Source: Chitinophagaceae bacterium
GTDB taxonomy: Bacteria; Bacteroidota; Bacteroidia; Chitinophagales; Chitinophagaceae
DNA: 49,080 bases
Assembly (NCBI GenBank): GCA_903642275.1
Contig: CAHJWK010000024.1
Location: 1-49,080, forward strand
Direction of reading: 5' to 3'
Of the stretch, positions 7,531 through 15,979 are shown in pieces (within the stretch, counting starts at the first letter, position 1; every line of letters starts with the position of its first letter). Below the pieces are notes generated by a model that did not search any database, was not told where the DNA came from, and was given only the letters and a program-made list of their open reading frames with translations. The position numbers and the translations under genes are program-made.

Positions 7531-9261
7531 ATGGATGCTGCCGTAAAACAAAAAATTGATACATGGCTTAAAGGCAATTATGATGATGAAACAAAGAATG
7601 AAATAAAAAAATTGCAGGATGATAATAATGAAGCTGAACTTACAGATGCATTTTACAGAAATCTTGAATTTGGCACCGGAGGTTTGCGTGGTGTAATGGG
7701 AGTTGGCACTAACCGCATGAATAAATATACTGTTGGGATGGCAACGCAGGGCTTTGCGAATTATCTTAAAAAAACATATCCTGACAGCGAAATAAAAATG
7801 GCTATTGCGCATGACAGCCGCAACAACAGCCGCTTTTTTGCAGAAACAGTTGCTAATGTTTTTGGAGCAAATGGCATTAAAGCTTTTTTGTTTGAAGATT
7901 TACGCCCAACTCCTGAATTAAGCTTTACTATTCGATACATGAAATTGAATGGCGGCGTAATTAACACGGCATCGCATAATCCAAAAGAGTATAATGGTTA
8001 CAAAGCATATTGGAATGATGGCGGCCAGCTTGTTCCGCCACATGATAAAAATGTTATTGACGAAGTAAACGCCATTAAAAGTGTGGATGATGTTAAGTTC
8101 ACCGGCGGCGAAAGCAACGTAACAATCATTGGTAAAGAAATGGATGATGCTTACATAAACATGGTGAAGAGTTTAAGCGTTTATCCTGATGTGATTGCAA
8201 AGCAGCATGATTTAAAAATTGTTTATACGCCGATACATGGTACAGGTATAACACTTGTGCCAAAAGTGCTTGCTGCGTTTGGTTTTGACAATGTAACCAT
8301 TGTTGCAGAACAGGAGAAACCCGATGGTAATTTTCCAACAGTTGTATACCCAAATCCTGAAGAAAGTGAAACAATGAGCATCGGGTTAAAGAAAGCTAGT
8401 GACATGAATGCTGATATCTTATTGGGTACAGACCCTGATGGAGACCGCGTTGGAATCGGTATAAAAAATCATAAAGGACAGTGGGTTTTAATGAACGGTA
8501 ATCAAACTGCCGTACTTGCTATTTCTTATATGTTGGAAGCAAGAAAAGAAAAAGGAATTGCCCAGCCGAATGACATGGTAATTAAAACAATTGTTACAAC
8601 AGACATGATTGACATTATTGCTGAAAAAAATAATGTTAAGTGTTATAATGTGCTCACCGGTTTTAAATGGATTGCTGAATTGATTAAAGAAAAAGAAGGC
8701 AAAGAAAATTATGTTATTGGCGGTGAAGAAAGTTTTGGAATGATGGTAGGAGATAAGCTGCGCGATAAAGATGCTGTTTCTGCGGTTGCGTTTTTATGCG
8801 AGATGGCGGCTTATGAAAAGAATGAAGGCACTACGTTATATGATAAGCTGATTGACCTGTACATTGAATATGGATTTTATTACGAAGAGCTCATCAGTTT
8901 AACAAAAAAAGGTATGCGTGGGCAAGAAGAAATTGGAGAGATGATGCAGGCTTATCGTGATAACCCGCCGACACATATCAGCAATTCGCCGGTGCTTGAG
9001 TTGCTGGATTATCAAACAAGCCAGGGCAAAAATTTAAAGAGCGGTGAAACATGGCAGATTGATTTACCCAAAAGCAATGTACTGCAGTTTAAGTTAGAAG
9101 ATGGAACAAAAATTTCTGCAAGGCCAAGCGGTACCGAACCTAAAATAAAATTCTATTTCAGTGTGCATACCAATCTTGATAGTAAGGATAAGTTTGATGA
9201 AACATGGCAATCACTCAAACAAAAAATTCAGGATGTTATTTCTAATATGAAGTTGAAATAA
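7531..9261 (+). CDS. Phosphoglucomutase/phosphomannomutase-family phosphosugar mutase
   Basis: Interconverts hexose 1- and 6-phosphates through a phosphoserine intermediate, in the cytosol. All four family loops are visible. The active-site serine loop is TASHNPKEYNGYKAYW (Ser148), the metal loop is DPDGDRVG (Asp301, 303, 305), the sugar-binding loop is GGEESFG, and the C-terminal phosphate loop is RPSGTEPKIKFY. At 576 residues it fits the long PGM2-like/phosphopentomutase-related class of Bacteroidota rather than the 450-residue ManB type; exact sugar preference cannot be read from sequence. The start MDAAVKQKI at 7531 is preferred over an upstream in-frame start at 7483, which falls inside the promoter element. 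Confidence 0.93.
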   Translation: MDAAVKQKIDTWLKGNYDDETKNEIKKLQDDNNEAELTDAFYRNLEFGTGGLRGVMGVGTNRMNKYTVGMATQGFANYLKKTYPDSEIKMAIAHDSRNNSRFFAETVANVFGANGIKAFLFEDLRPTPELSFTIRYMKLNGGVINTASHNPKEYNGYKAYWNDGGQLVPPHDKNVIDEVNAIKSVDDVKFTGGESNVTIIGKEMDDAYINMVKSLSVYPDVIAKQHDLKIVYTPIHGTGITLVPKVLAAFGFDNVTIVAEQEKPDGNFPTVVYPNPEESETMSIGLKKASDMNADILLGTDPDGDRVGIGIKNHKGQWVLMNGNQTAVLAISYMLEARKEKGIAQPNDMVIKTIVTTDMIDIIAEKNNVKCYNVLTGFKWIAELIKEKEGKENYVIGGEESFGMMVGDKLRDKDAVSAVAFLCEMAAYEKNEGTTLYDKLIDLYIEYGFYYEELISLTKKGMRGQEEIGEMMQAYRDNPPTHISNSPVLELLDYQTSQGKNLKSGETWQIDLPKSNVLQFKLEDGTKISARPSGTEPKIKFYFSVHTNLDSKDKFDETWQSLKQKIQDVISNMKLK

Positions 9262-9372
9262 GTATGTGGTTGCTGCATGTACCTAGTGGTTAACTTTATT
9301 GAACCACGAAGACACAAAAGCACTAAGAATACTAATCGTTCAACTACTTCTTCATTTATGTAGAAGCAGTTT

Positions 9373-9380
9373 TATTTTTG
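9373..9380 (+). promoter_or_regulatory. Promoter -7 element (TATTTTTG) four bases before ATG
   Basis: Exact TAnnTTTG match ending four bases before the methyltransferase ATG at 9385. Transcription starting a few bases downstream would give a leaderless or nearly leaderless mRNA. The same TATTTTTG-N4-ATG layout recurs before the next gene. Confidence 0.5.
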
Positions 9381-9384
9381 TGCC

Positions 9385-9906
9385 ATGCGAAAATTAAGCA
9401 TTGATGAACTCAACCGCAAAACGGTTGAGGAATTTAAACAGGCAGAAAAAAATAAGGTTATTGTTTTACTTGATAACATCCGTAGTGCTTATAATGTCGG
9501 CAGCATATTTAGGACAGCAGATGCATTTTTAATTGAAGCAATTTTTATTTGTGGATATACTCCACCACCAACACATAAATCAGTTCATAAAACAGCGCTT
9601 GGTGCCGTTGAAACGGTTAACTGGATGCAGTTTGATAATATCGGAGATGCAATAAATCAATTAAAACAAAATGATTATAAAGTGTATGCCATTGAACAGG
9701 CAGAACAAAGTATAAAGCTTGATACCTTTAATCAATCATCAAATAAAAAAACGGCAGTAATTTTTGGCAACGAAGTGGTTGGCGTGCAAAATGAAGCGAT
9801 GCAGCTTTGCGATGGCTGTATAGAAATTCCGCAACAGGGCATGAAGCATTCATTGAATGTTTCTGTTGCAGCAGGAATTGTATTGTGGAAACTGGTAAAT
9901 AGTTAG
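9385..9906 (+). CDS. TrmH/SpoU-family RNA 2'-O-methyltransferase
   Basis: A 173-residue SPOUT-class methyltransferase acting on tRNA or rRNA ribose with S-adenosylmethionine. Motif 1 is LLDNIRSAYNVGSIFRTADAF, with the catalytic Arg and Asn of the SpoU family. Motif 2 is VIFGNEVVGV, and motif 3 is CIEIPQQGMKHSLNVSVAAGIVLW; together they form the trefoil-knot SAM site. There is no N-terminal substrate-binding domain, so it is the short, TrmL-like architecture. The RNA target is not determined. The upstream promoter lies only four bases from the ATG. Confidence 0.92.
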   Translation: MRKLSIDELNRKTVEEFKQAEKNKVIVLLDNIRSAYNVGSIFRTADAFLIEAIFICGYTPPPTHKSVHKTALGAVETVNWMQFDNIGDAINQLKQNDYKVYAIEQAEQSIKLDTFNQSSNKKTAVIFGNEVVGVQNEAMQLCDGCIEIPQQGMKHSLNVSVAAGIVLWKLVNS

Positions 9907-9924
9907 AGCCAATTTTTTATTAAG

Positions 9925-9932
9925 TATTTTTG
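9925..9932 (+). promoter_or_regulatory. Promoter -7 element (TATTTTTG) four bases before ATG
   Basis: Identical in sequence and spacing to the element at 9373: TATTTTTG, four bases, ATG at 9937. It suggests a separate promoter for the prenyltransferase gene even though the previous stop is only 30 bases upstream. Confidence 0.5.
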
Positions 9933-9936
9933 CAGC

Positions 9937-10839
9937 ATGACAACAGTCAAAAATTATCTTTCTCTTGTAAAGTTTTCGCATACCATTTTTGCGCTTCCTT
10001 TTGCGTTGATTGGTTTTTTTTTAGGTATGATGCAAACAAGTTTTTCGCTTAATGCAGGTCATAATAATACTATCAGAATTACTTTAGGTGAATTATTATT
10101 AAAGTTTTTATTAGTGCTGATTTGTATGATAACTGCACGCAGTGCAGCAATGGCTTTTAACCGTTATCTGGATAGAAGCTTCGATGCAAAAAACCCAAGA
10201 ACAGCTATACGTGAAATACCAAAAGGAATTATATCACCATCAAGCGCTTTGCGATTTGTAATTCTTAATTGTGTAATTTTTATTACAGCAACATTCTTTA
10301 TAAATAAAATATGCTTTCTGCTTTCGCCAATTGCATTATTTGTGGTATTGTTTTACAGTTTTACAAAACGGTTTACAGCTTTATGCCATTTGGTGTTGGG
10401 CTTAGGTTTATCACTTGCACCAATCGGCGCTTATCTTGCTGTAACTGGCCGCTTTGATATTTTACCATTACTATTTTCATTTGCAGTTATATTTTGGGTT
10501 AGCGGGTTTGATATAATCTATGCCTTGCAGGATGTTGAGTTTGATCAGTCACAACAATTATATTCTATTCCGGCAACGGTTGGCAAATCAAAGGCATTGC
10601 ATGTTTCTGAATTACTGCATATGCTTAGCGCTGCATGTGTTATTGCTGCAGGTTTTTATGGTCATTTTCATTTTATTTATGGGCTTGGTATTTTTGTTTT
10701 TTGTGGTATGCTAATTTATCAGCATTTAATTGTAAAGCCAACTGATTTAAGAAAAGTAAATCTTGCTTTTATGACTGCCAACGGAATTGCCAGCGTTGTG
10801 TTTGGTGTTTTGGTTATTGCAGATTTATTTTTGAGTTAA
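9937..10839 (+). CDS. UbiA-family prenyltransferase (4-hydroxybenzoate prenyltransferase-like, possibly MqnP)
   Basis: An integral membrane enzyme of 300 residues with about eight hydrophobic segments that transfers a polyprenyl chain to an aromatic acceptor. The first Asp-rich motif is NRYLDRSFDAKNPRTAIREIP; the second is DIIYALQDVEFDQSQQLYSIP. Both are the UbiA signatures that bind Mg-prenyl diphosphate. The DAKNPRTA and IREIP forms resemble the UbiA-like enzyme annotated as 4-hydroxybenzoate octaprenyltransferase in menaquinone-only bacteria, where it is thought to serve the futalosine pathway (MqnP). That role is inference, as no mqn gene is in the window. It is followed after 36 bases by ruvX. 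Confidence 0.9.
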   Translation: MTTVKNYLSLVKFSHTIFALPFALIGFFLGMMQTSFSLNAGHNNTIRITLGELLLKFLLVLICMITARSAAMAFNRYLDRSFDAKNPRTAIREIPKGIISPSSALRFVILNCVIFITATFFINKICFLLSPIALFVVLFYSFTKRFTALCHLVLGLGLSLAPIGAYLAVTGRFDILPLLFSFAVIFWVSGFDIIYALQDVEFDQSQQLYSIPATVGKSKALHVSELLHMLSAACVIAAGFYGHFHFIYGLGIFVFCGMLIYQHLIVKPTDLRKVNLAFMTANGIASVVFGVLVIADLFLS

Positions 10840-10875
10840 TATCAACTTTCATCTGTCAGCTTTCAACTTGTTTCA

Positions 10876-11292
10876 ATGGCACGTATTCTTTGTATTGATT
10901 ATGGAAAAAAACGTACCGGCATTGCTGTAACCGACCCTTTAAAAATTATTGCAACCACATTAACTACGGTTGAAACTTCATCATTACATAATTTCTTAAA
11001 AAAATATTTTGTTGAAGAAGCAGTTGAACTGGTATTAATTGGTGAGCCTAAAAATCTTGATGATTCTGATACACACGCAACACCATTAGTTAATCAGTTT
11101 ATACAAAAATTTAAAAAAGATTTTCCGTTGATGAAGATTGAAAAAGTTGATGAGCGTTATACTTCTAAAATGGCTGTACAATCAATGATTGATATGGGTA
11201 TGAAAAAGAAGGAGCGCCGCAAAAAAGAGAACATTGACCAGATTGCCGCTGCCATTATGTTGCAGGAGTATTTAAGAAGCCTTAACTTTTAA
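10876..11292 (+). CDS. ruvX: Putative pre-16S rRNA nuclease / Holliday junction resolvase RuvX (YqgF)
   Basis: A 138-residue RNase H-fold protein of the YqgF family, involved in 16S rRNA 5'-end maturation and proposed as a Holliday junction resolvase. Residues 5-13 give the first strand LCIDYGKKR with catalytic Asp8. LVLIGEPKN and the late acidic segment VDERYTSKMA plus KENIDQIAAAIMLQEYL supply the other acidic residues. Length and motif order are normal. It lies 36 bases after the UbiA gene and may be read from the same transcript. Confidence 0.93.
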   Translation: MARILCIDYGKKRTGIAVTDPLKIIATTLTTVETSSLHNFLKKYFVEEAVELVLIGEPKNLDDSDTHATPLVNQFIQKFKKDFPLMKIEKVDERYTSKMAVQSMIDMGMKKKERRKKENIDQIAAAIMLQEYLRSLNF

Positions 11293-11563
11293 TTTTGATC
11301 TTTGATAACAACAGTTTAACCTGAAAGTCTTTTGCAGTAATGGTTTTCAAAGAAATCAGGAACAAAAAATTGCTTTTGCTTTTATAAAACGATAAAACTT
11401 CAATCTTCCATATTAATTCTTAAAAGAATTTAATCTGCAGTTCAGCTCTTAAAGCGAAAATTAATTTTTTATAAAGTCAATAATTTATTCTTAAAAAATA
11501 TATTAATAGCATTTTATCTTTTGCTGGCAGATTATTTGTTTTCGTATTATCAAAATATAATTT

Positions 11564-12484
11564 ATGCCTTATCTAAAATCTAAAAGCAATAATGAAGAAA
11601 TCAAAATCTTTTATGAAGATCTTGGCAAGGGAGAACCGATAGTATTTATTTCAGGATGGCCGGTTACTCATGCCATGTGGGAATACCAGATTACTCCATT
11701 ACGTGAAGCGGGTTATAGGTGTATTGCATACGACAGGCGTGGTTTTGGTCAATCAGAACAATCGCTGGATAACTATAGTTATGATGCACTTGCGGGTGAT
11801 TTAAAAAATTTGCTTGAAGAATTGAACCTCCAAAATGTTACATTGGTTGGTTTTTCAATGGGTGGTGGTGAAGTAGTTCGTTATTGCAGTAAATATGGTT
11901 GTGAACGCATTAGTAAAATTGTACTTGTCAGCTCCATTATTCCTTATATGCTGAAGACTGGTGATAACCCTGATGGAACACCACTTGAAGTTTTCCAGGA
12001 TTTTGATAATAAAATAAGAGATGACAGGACAGCTTTTCTTCAAACATTTGGTAAACAGTTTTATGGTGCCAATTTGTTAAGCCACCCGGTTAGCCAGGGT
12101 ATTATGGACTGGACGTTTTCACTAGCTGCAACAGCTTCGCAAAAAGCTACGCTGGAATGCATGAAAGCATTTGCGCAAACTGATTTCAGAAATGAATTAT
12201 CATCTATAAAAATTCCCACATTAATTATACATGGTGATGCTGATAAAACAGTGCCTATTAAAGCTGCCGGCGAACAGGCTGCAGCTTTAATTACCAATGC
12301 TGTTTACACTGTTTATGAAGGTGCGCCGCATGGTTTATTTATAACAGAAAAAAACAGGCTTACCAATGATATAAATTCTTTTGTGAGTACAGGTAGTGTT
12401 GAAGACTATGATAAAGATGATAAGTATTATGCTACAGACAGTGTAATATTATCAAGTAATGACGATGCATTGGTCACCAGGTAA
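11564..12484 (+). CDS. Alpha/beta hydrolase (chloroperoxidase/esterase-like)
   Basis: A 306-residue alpha/beta hydrolase. The oxyanion segment is FISGWPVTHAMWEYQ, the nucleophile elbow is GFSMGG with Ser98, the acid is Asp227 in HGDADKTVP, and the base is His256 in GAPHGLF. This layout matches the non-haem chloroperoxidase/arylesterase group. The catalytic domain ends near residue 270; a tail of about 35 polar residues (DYDKDDKYYATDSVILSS) follows and is unusual. No signal peptide. It is a single gene with a strong hairpin terminator directly downstream. Physiological substrate unknown. Confidence 0.9.
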   Translation: MPYLKSKSNNEEIKIFYEDLGKGEPIVFISGWPVTHAMWEYQITPLREAGYRCIAYDRRGFGQSEQSLDNYSYDALAGDLKNLLEELNLQNVTLVGFSMGGGEVVRYCSKYGCERISKIVLVSSIIPYMLKTGDNPDGTPLEVFQDFDNKIRDDRTAFLQTFGKQFYGANLLSHPVSQGIMDWTFSLAATASQKATLECMKAFAQTDFRNELSSIKIPTLIIHGDADKTVPIKAAGEQAAALITNAVYTVYEGAPHGLFITEKNRLTNDINSFVSTGSVEDYDKDDKYYATDSVILSSNDDALVTR

Positions 12485-12498
12485 ATTGTTTGATTTTT

Positions 12499-12529
12499 AA
12501 AAAGCCGCATTTTTAATGCGGCTTTTTTG
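12499..12529 (+). terminator. Rho-independent terminator after the alpha/beta hydrolase gene
   Basis: Perfect 12-base arms, AAAAAGCCGCAT (12499-12510) and ATGCGGCTTTTT (12516-12527), with a five-base loop and a T run. It lies 15 bases after the stop codon. Confidence 0.88.
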
Positions 12530-12554
12530 TTGAAGTGCTTTTGAACAACAACTT

Positions 12555-12562
12555 TATATTTG
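12555..12562 (+). promoter_or_regulatory. Promoter -7 element (TATATTTG) of dinB-like/serine hydrolase pair
   Basis: Exact TAnnTTTG match, 18 bases before the ATG at 12581. A TTG at 12530-12532 gives a 22-base spacer to a possible -33 element. Confidence 0.5.
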
Positions 12563-12580
12563 TTCTGTTTAAATTTTTTT

Positions 12581-13081
12581 ATGATTGATTATGCAAATGC
12601 ATTTTTAAAAGAGATGGAAGCGGAAGTACCTGCAACCCGCAAATGTTTGGAAAGAATTCCCGAGACATTGTTTAATTGGAAGCCGCATGAAAAATCAATG
12701 GCACTCGGTTACCTTGCTTTGCTTGTGGCTGAGATACCTGAATGGATACAGGTTGCCCTTGAAGATGGCGAAATTGATTTTGCAACCTTCAAGCATAAGC
12801 AGGTTTCAAATACACAGGAACTTGTTGCACATTTTGATGAGAATATTGAAAAGGCAAAGAAAGCATTGCAATCTGCAACAGATGAAAGCTTTGCTAAAAA
12901 ATTTGAATTAAAGCGTAACGGCGATTTAATAATGTCTGTGCCTATGGTTCCGAATATTTCTTCAACATTAAATCATTGGGTGCATCACCGCGGCCAGCTT
13001 ACTGTTTATATGCGGTTGAACAATATTGCAGTGCCTTCTATTTATGGTCCTTCTGCAGATGAAAAAGTTTTTAATACATAG
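12581..13081 (+). CDS. DinB-family (DfsB) protein
   Basis: A 166-residue member of the DinB/YfiT four-helix-bundle superfamily, which binds a divalent metal through three histidines. The N-terminus MIDYANAFLKEMEAEV..RKCLERIPETLFNWKPHEKSMALGY matches the family's first helices and WKPHEKS motif. The third-helix motif is NHWVHHRGQLTVYMRLNN, with the His pair that completes the metal site. In this protein the expected middle histidine (usually LaxHia) reads LALLVAEIPEW, so one ligand may be missing or different. Enzymatic role unknown; relatives include thiol transferases. The ATG at 12581 is chosen over an upstream in-frame start inside the promoter. The serine hydrolase follows after 22 bases. 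Confidence 0.85.
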   Translation: MIDYANAFLKEMEAEVPATRKCLERIPETLFNWKPHEKSMALGYLALLVAEIPEWIQVALEDGEIDFATFKHKQVSNTQELVAHFDENIEKAKKALQSATDESFAKKFELKRNGDLIMSVPMVPNISSTLNHWVHHRGQLTVYMRLNNIAVPSIYGPSADEKVFNT

Positions 13082-13103
13082 TCATTACATCATATAACTA
13101 AAC

Positions 13104-14375
13104 ATGAAATTGCTTAACAGGATAATTGTTACAGTTTGTTTGCTTTTAATTTTTTTTATAATTAATGCGCAAACTATTAAAACATCCGGTAGCCAGCTTG
13201 CTTCAATAGATTATAAACGGCTTGCAAATATTGATACGCTTGTAAACGGTTATGTAACACGTGACTGGATAAAAGGAGCAGTAACCATCATTGTAAAAGA
13301 TGGACAGGTTGTACATTATAAAGGTTATGGTTACAGTAATGCAATAACAAAAACTTCAATGCAAAGCGATGCTATCTTTCGCATTGCATCTCAAACCAAA
13401 GCTATTGTAAGCACCGGCATTTTAATTTTATATGATGAAGGCAAGCTATCGGTGAATGATCCTGTTTCAAAATACATTCCTGAGTTTGCGCACCAAAACG
13501 TGCTCGATAGTTTTCATGCTGCTGATACAACGTACACAACAGTTCCTGCTAAAAGAGAAGTAACCATTAAAGATCTGCTTACGCATACTTCAGGGCTTGA
13601 TTATCCCGGCATTGGAAGTGATAAAATGAAAGCAATTTATGCTAAAGCAAATATTCCATCAGGCATTGGAATAGCAAACCAAAATCTGTTAGATGTTATG
13701 AAACGATTAGGCAAGTTACCACTCGTACATCAACCCGGCGAAAAATGGACTTATGGTTTAAGCGTTGATGTGTTAGGTTGTTTGATAGAAGTTATAAGCG
13801 GAATGAATTTAGAAGATTTTTTACGCACCAATATTTTTGAGCCGCTTGATATGAAAGATACCTGGTTTAATGTACCAAAAGATAAATTCAGCAGGCTGGC
13901 TGCTGTTTATACGGAAGACTCCACGCATCATATAATTCCATGGACAAAGAAAAATTTTGGTGTTGACCCATCTTATCCTGATTCAACAAAACATTATTTT
14001 TCAGGCGGTGCCGGTTTATCCTCAACTGCTTTTGATTACGCCGTTTTTTTACAAATGATCATGAACGGCGGAACATACAACGGCAAAACAATTTTATCTA
14101 AACGCACTGTAGAAATGATGTTGCATCCGCAGCTTGATTTTCTTTATAATGGTAAAAATAATTTTGGTTTGGGCTTTGAAATTGTTACCGACAAAAGCAG
14201 TGCCGATGGCAGCCGTAACGCAGGTAGTTTTGCCTGGGGAGGCTTTTTTGGAACCACTTACTGGGCAGACCCGAAAGAACATCTTATCTGTTTAATCATG
14301 ACGCAGCAAAACCCAAACTCGCATTACCAGCTTTCAGCCCAGTTTGAGCAACTGGTGTATGCAGCAAACAAATGA
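13104..14375 (+). CDS. Exported serine hydrolase of the beta-lactamase/esterase (class C-like) family
   Basis: A 423-residue exported enzyme of the class C beta-lactamase/D-Ala-D-Ala-peptidase-like superfamily. A signal peptide covers residues 1-22 (IIVTVCLLLIFFIINAQ). The SxxK catalytic motif is SQTK with Ser96 and Lys99, and the second motif is YGLS (YxS form). The C-terminal element corresponding to KTG is AWGGFFGTTYWADP, closer to the HxG/GG form of esterases. LLTHTSGLDYPG is the family's conserved loop. Most such bacteroidete proteins are esterases or peptidases rather than true beta-lactamases. It follows the DinB gene by 22 bases and meets the M16 gene tail to tail with no bases between stops. 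Confidence 0.9.
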   Translation: MKLLNRIIVTVCLLLIFFIINAQTIKTSGSQLASIDYKRLANIDTLVNGYVTRDWIKGAVTIIVKDGQVVHYKGYGYSNAITKTSMQSDAIFRIASQTKAIVSTGILILYDEGKLSVNDPVSKYIPEFAHQNVLDSFHAADTTYTTVPAKREVTIKDLLTHTSGLDYPGIGSDKMKAIYAKANIPSGIGIANQNLLDVMKRLGKLPLVHQPGEKWTYGLSVDVLGCLIEVISGMNLEDFLRTNIFEPLDMKDTWFNVPKDKFSRLAAVYTEDSTHHIIPWTKKNFGVDPSYPDSTKHYFSGGAGLSSTAFDYAVFLQMIMNGGTYNGKTILSKRTVEMMLHPQLDFLYNGKNNFGLGFEIVTDKSSADGSRNAGSFAWGGFFGTTYWADPKEHLICLIMTQQNPNSHYQLSAQFEQLVYAANK

Positions 14376-15656
14376 TTATACAACGGTTAATTCGTAAAAA
14401 TCTTCAACCTGTAAATATTTATTGGCAAGTACATGTAACTCTTCGGCAGTAATTTTTTTTATGATTGATATACTGTTATTGAAGTAATCAGCATCGAGAT
14501 TATTTAATATATAATTTTTCCAGCGGGCAATAATCTGGAAAGGGCCATCTATATCCCCAAGAATACTTCCAATCATATAATTGCGTACTAAATGCAACTC
14601 TTCTTCACCAACCATTTCGTTACGTAACCGTTCCATTTCTTTATATATTTCAGTTATAGTTGCTGCTGCAACATCACGGCCTGCTTCAGTAGAAATCATT
14701 AACGCAGTTTCATGAATATGATTCTGGATGTAACTATGTATGCCGTACGTATAACCTTTATCTTCCCGTATATTGCTCATTAACCTTGAACCAAAATACC
14801 CACCTAAAATATTATTTAACACCTGCACTTTTATAAAATCAGGATGATGCCTGTTTGGAAACGGCCTTGCAATTCTTATAGCTGATTGAACACCATTTAC
14901 ATCATTAATTAAATGCTGTTTTTTTTCAGTTGATGGATTTTTATTATAGGTTATTGGCAGCGGTTCATGCTGGTTTAAATTTAATGAACCAAAGTGTTTG
15001 TTTAAAAGTTGCTCAATGTCTGCCGGCAGGTTGCCGGCTATAAACAAAGCGCATTTTCCATTTATATAATAGTCATTATAAAACTTAATAAGTTTATTGC
15101 GTTGCAGGTTATCATAATCTGAAGTAGAAGTATATTTTCCATACGGATGTGTAAAGCCATACAGGTTTTCATCAATAATACGATTAGCAACAAAATCACA
15201 TTTTTTCAGGTTTACTTCAAGGTTTTGTTTTTGATTTTGCTTAAATATGGCAAGCTCGTCTTTAGGATAAATTGTATCAGTTAACAATTCAGAAATTACC
15301 GGTAATAATTCAGGCAAGTATTTGCTTAAGCTATGTAGGGTAAGTGAAGCCGTTTCATGATTGGAATGACGATTAACATAAGCACCATAAAATTCAAAAT
15401 ATTCATTTATCGCATAAGCTGTTTTAGTACGTGTTCCGTTTTTTAGTAAATGATTTGCAGCGGAAGCTACCATATTTTTTTCTTCATAAGCATTACCTGC
15501 ATAAAACAACCATTCAATCAGCAACACTTCCTGTTCAGGCGCATTAACTGTATAAACAGGAACACCATTATCAAGCGTAAAATAAGTGTATGGTTTAAGA
15601 TGAAGATTAAAATTAATTGCATCAACTATTACGGGTTGTACTTTTCTGTTCAACAT
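14376..15656 (-). CDS. M16-family peptidase homologue lacking the zinc motif (probable non-catalytic subunit)
   Basis: A 426-residue M16/insulinase-family protein. Catalytic members carry HxxEH near residue 65 in a HFLEHMLFNGT context; here the same place reads SAANHLLKNGT (residues 65-75), so the first His and the Glu are gone. The rest of the fold is present: NRHSNHETASLTLHSLSKYLPELLPVISELL, then the second domain with GGYFGSRLMSNIREDKGYTYGIHSYIQ, the substrate-binding R-Y region typical of non-catalytic partners. Such subunits normally pair with an active M16 gene, usually adjacent, but none lies next to it. No signal peptide. A TACTTTTG promoter element lies 17 bases upstream of the ATG. 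Confidence 0.9.
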   Translation of the reverse strand: MLNRKVQPVIVDAINFNLHLKPYTYFTLDNGVPVYTVNAPEQEVLLIEWLFYAGNAYEEKNMVASAANHLLKNGTRTKTAYAINEYFEFYGAYVNRHSNHETASLTLHSLSKYLPELLPVISELLTDTIYPKDELAIFKQNQKQNLEVNLKKCDFVANRIIDENLYGFTHPYGKYTSTSDYDNLQRNKLIKFYNDYYINGKCALFIAGNLPADIEQLLNKHFGSLNLNQHEPLPITYNKNPSTEKKQHLINDVNGVQSAIRIARPFPNRHHPDFIKVQVLNNILGGYFGSRLMSNIREDKGYTYGIHSYIQNHIHETALMISTEAGRDVAAATITEIYKEMERLRNEMVGEEELHLVRNYMIGSILGDIDGPFQIIARWKNYILNNLDADYFNNSISIIKKITAEELHVLANKYLQVEDFYELTVV

Positions 15657-15673
15657 AAATTTTTTTCAGAGCG

Positions 15674-15681
15674 CAAAAGTA
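15674..15681 (-). promoter_or_regulatory. Promoter -7 element (TACTTTTG) of the M16-like gene
   Basis: Exact TAnnTTTG match on the minus strand, 17 bases before the start codon. Confidence 0.45.
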
Positions 15682-15733
15682 ATTGAATGCGATAAATGTT
15701 TGCTGCAAGCATTGTTATCAGTAATTTCATTTA

Positions 15734-15979
15734 ATGGAACCGGGTATAAGAGAATTTTTTAAAAGATTGGTGACATCAATTTCACTGCTTGTATTATGGA
15801 TGATAATCAATGTAACTATTGGTATAAAATATAATTTAGGTTTTTATGATGATGCGATTCAGTGGTATAATATTGTTTTTTATGTATGGCTTGCAATTAG
15901 CTTTAGTGCGTTGATGTGGGCTTATAAAAAAATATGGAGAAAACCGATTGATAATTTAAATGATCAGCATAATACTTAA
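15734..15979 (+). CDS. Small two-helix membrane protein
   Basis: An 81-residue protein of unknown function with two hydrophobic segments, about residues 14-31 (SISLLVLWMIINVTIGI) and 46-65 (IVFYVWLAISFSALMWAYKK), and charged ends (KRL at the first helix, KKIWRKP after the second). The polar loop between contains GFYDDAIQW. The ATG is 14 bases after a T-rich run with no Shine-Dalgarno sequence. It is convergent with, and overlaps by 4 bases, the DUF4440-like gene. The regular topology, start and charge pattern support a real gene. Confidence 0.7.
   Translation: MEPGIREFFKRLVTSISLLVLWMIINVTIGIKYNLGFYDDAIQWYNIVFYVWLAISFSALMWAYKKIWRKPIDNLNDQHNT

Noticed and set aside
13104-14375. Antibiotic-resistance beta-lactamase
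   Set aside because: YxS and GG motifs fit the esterase/peptidase branch of the superfamily; no resistance context.
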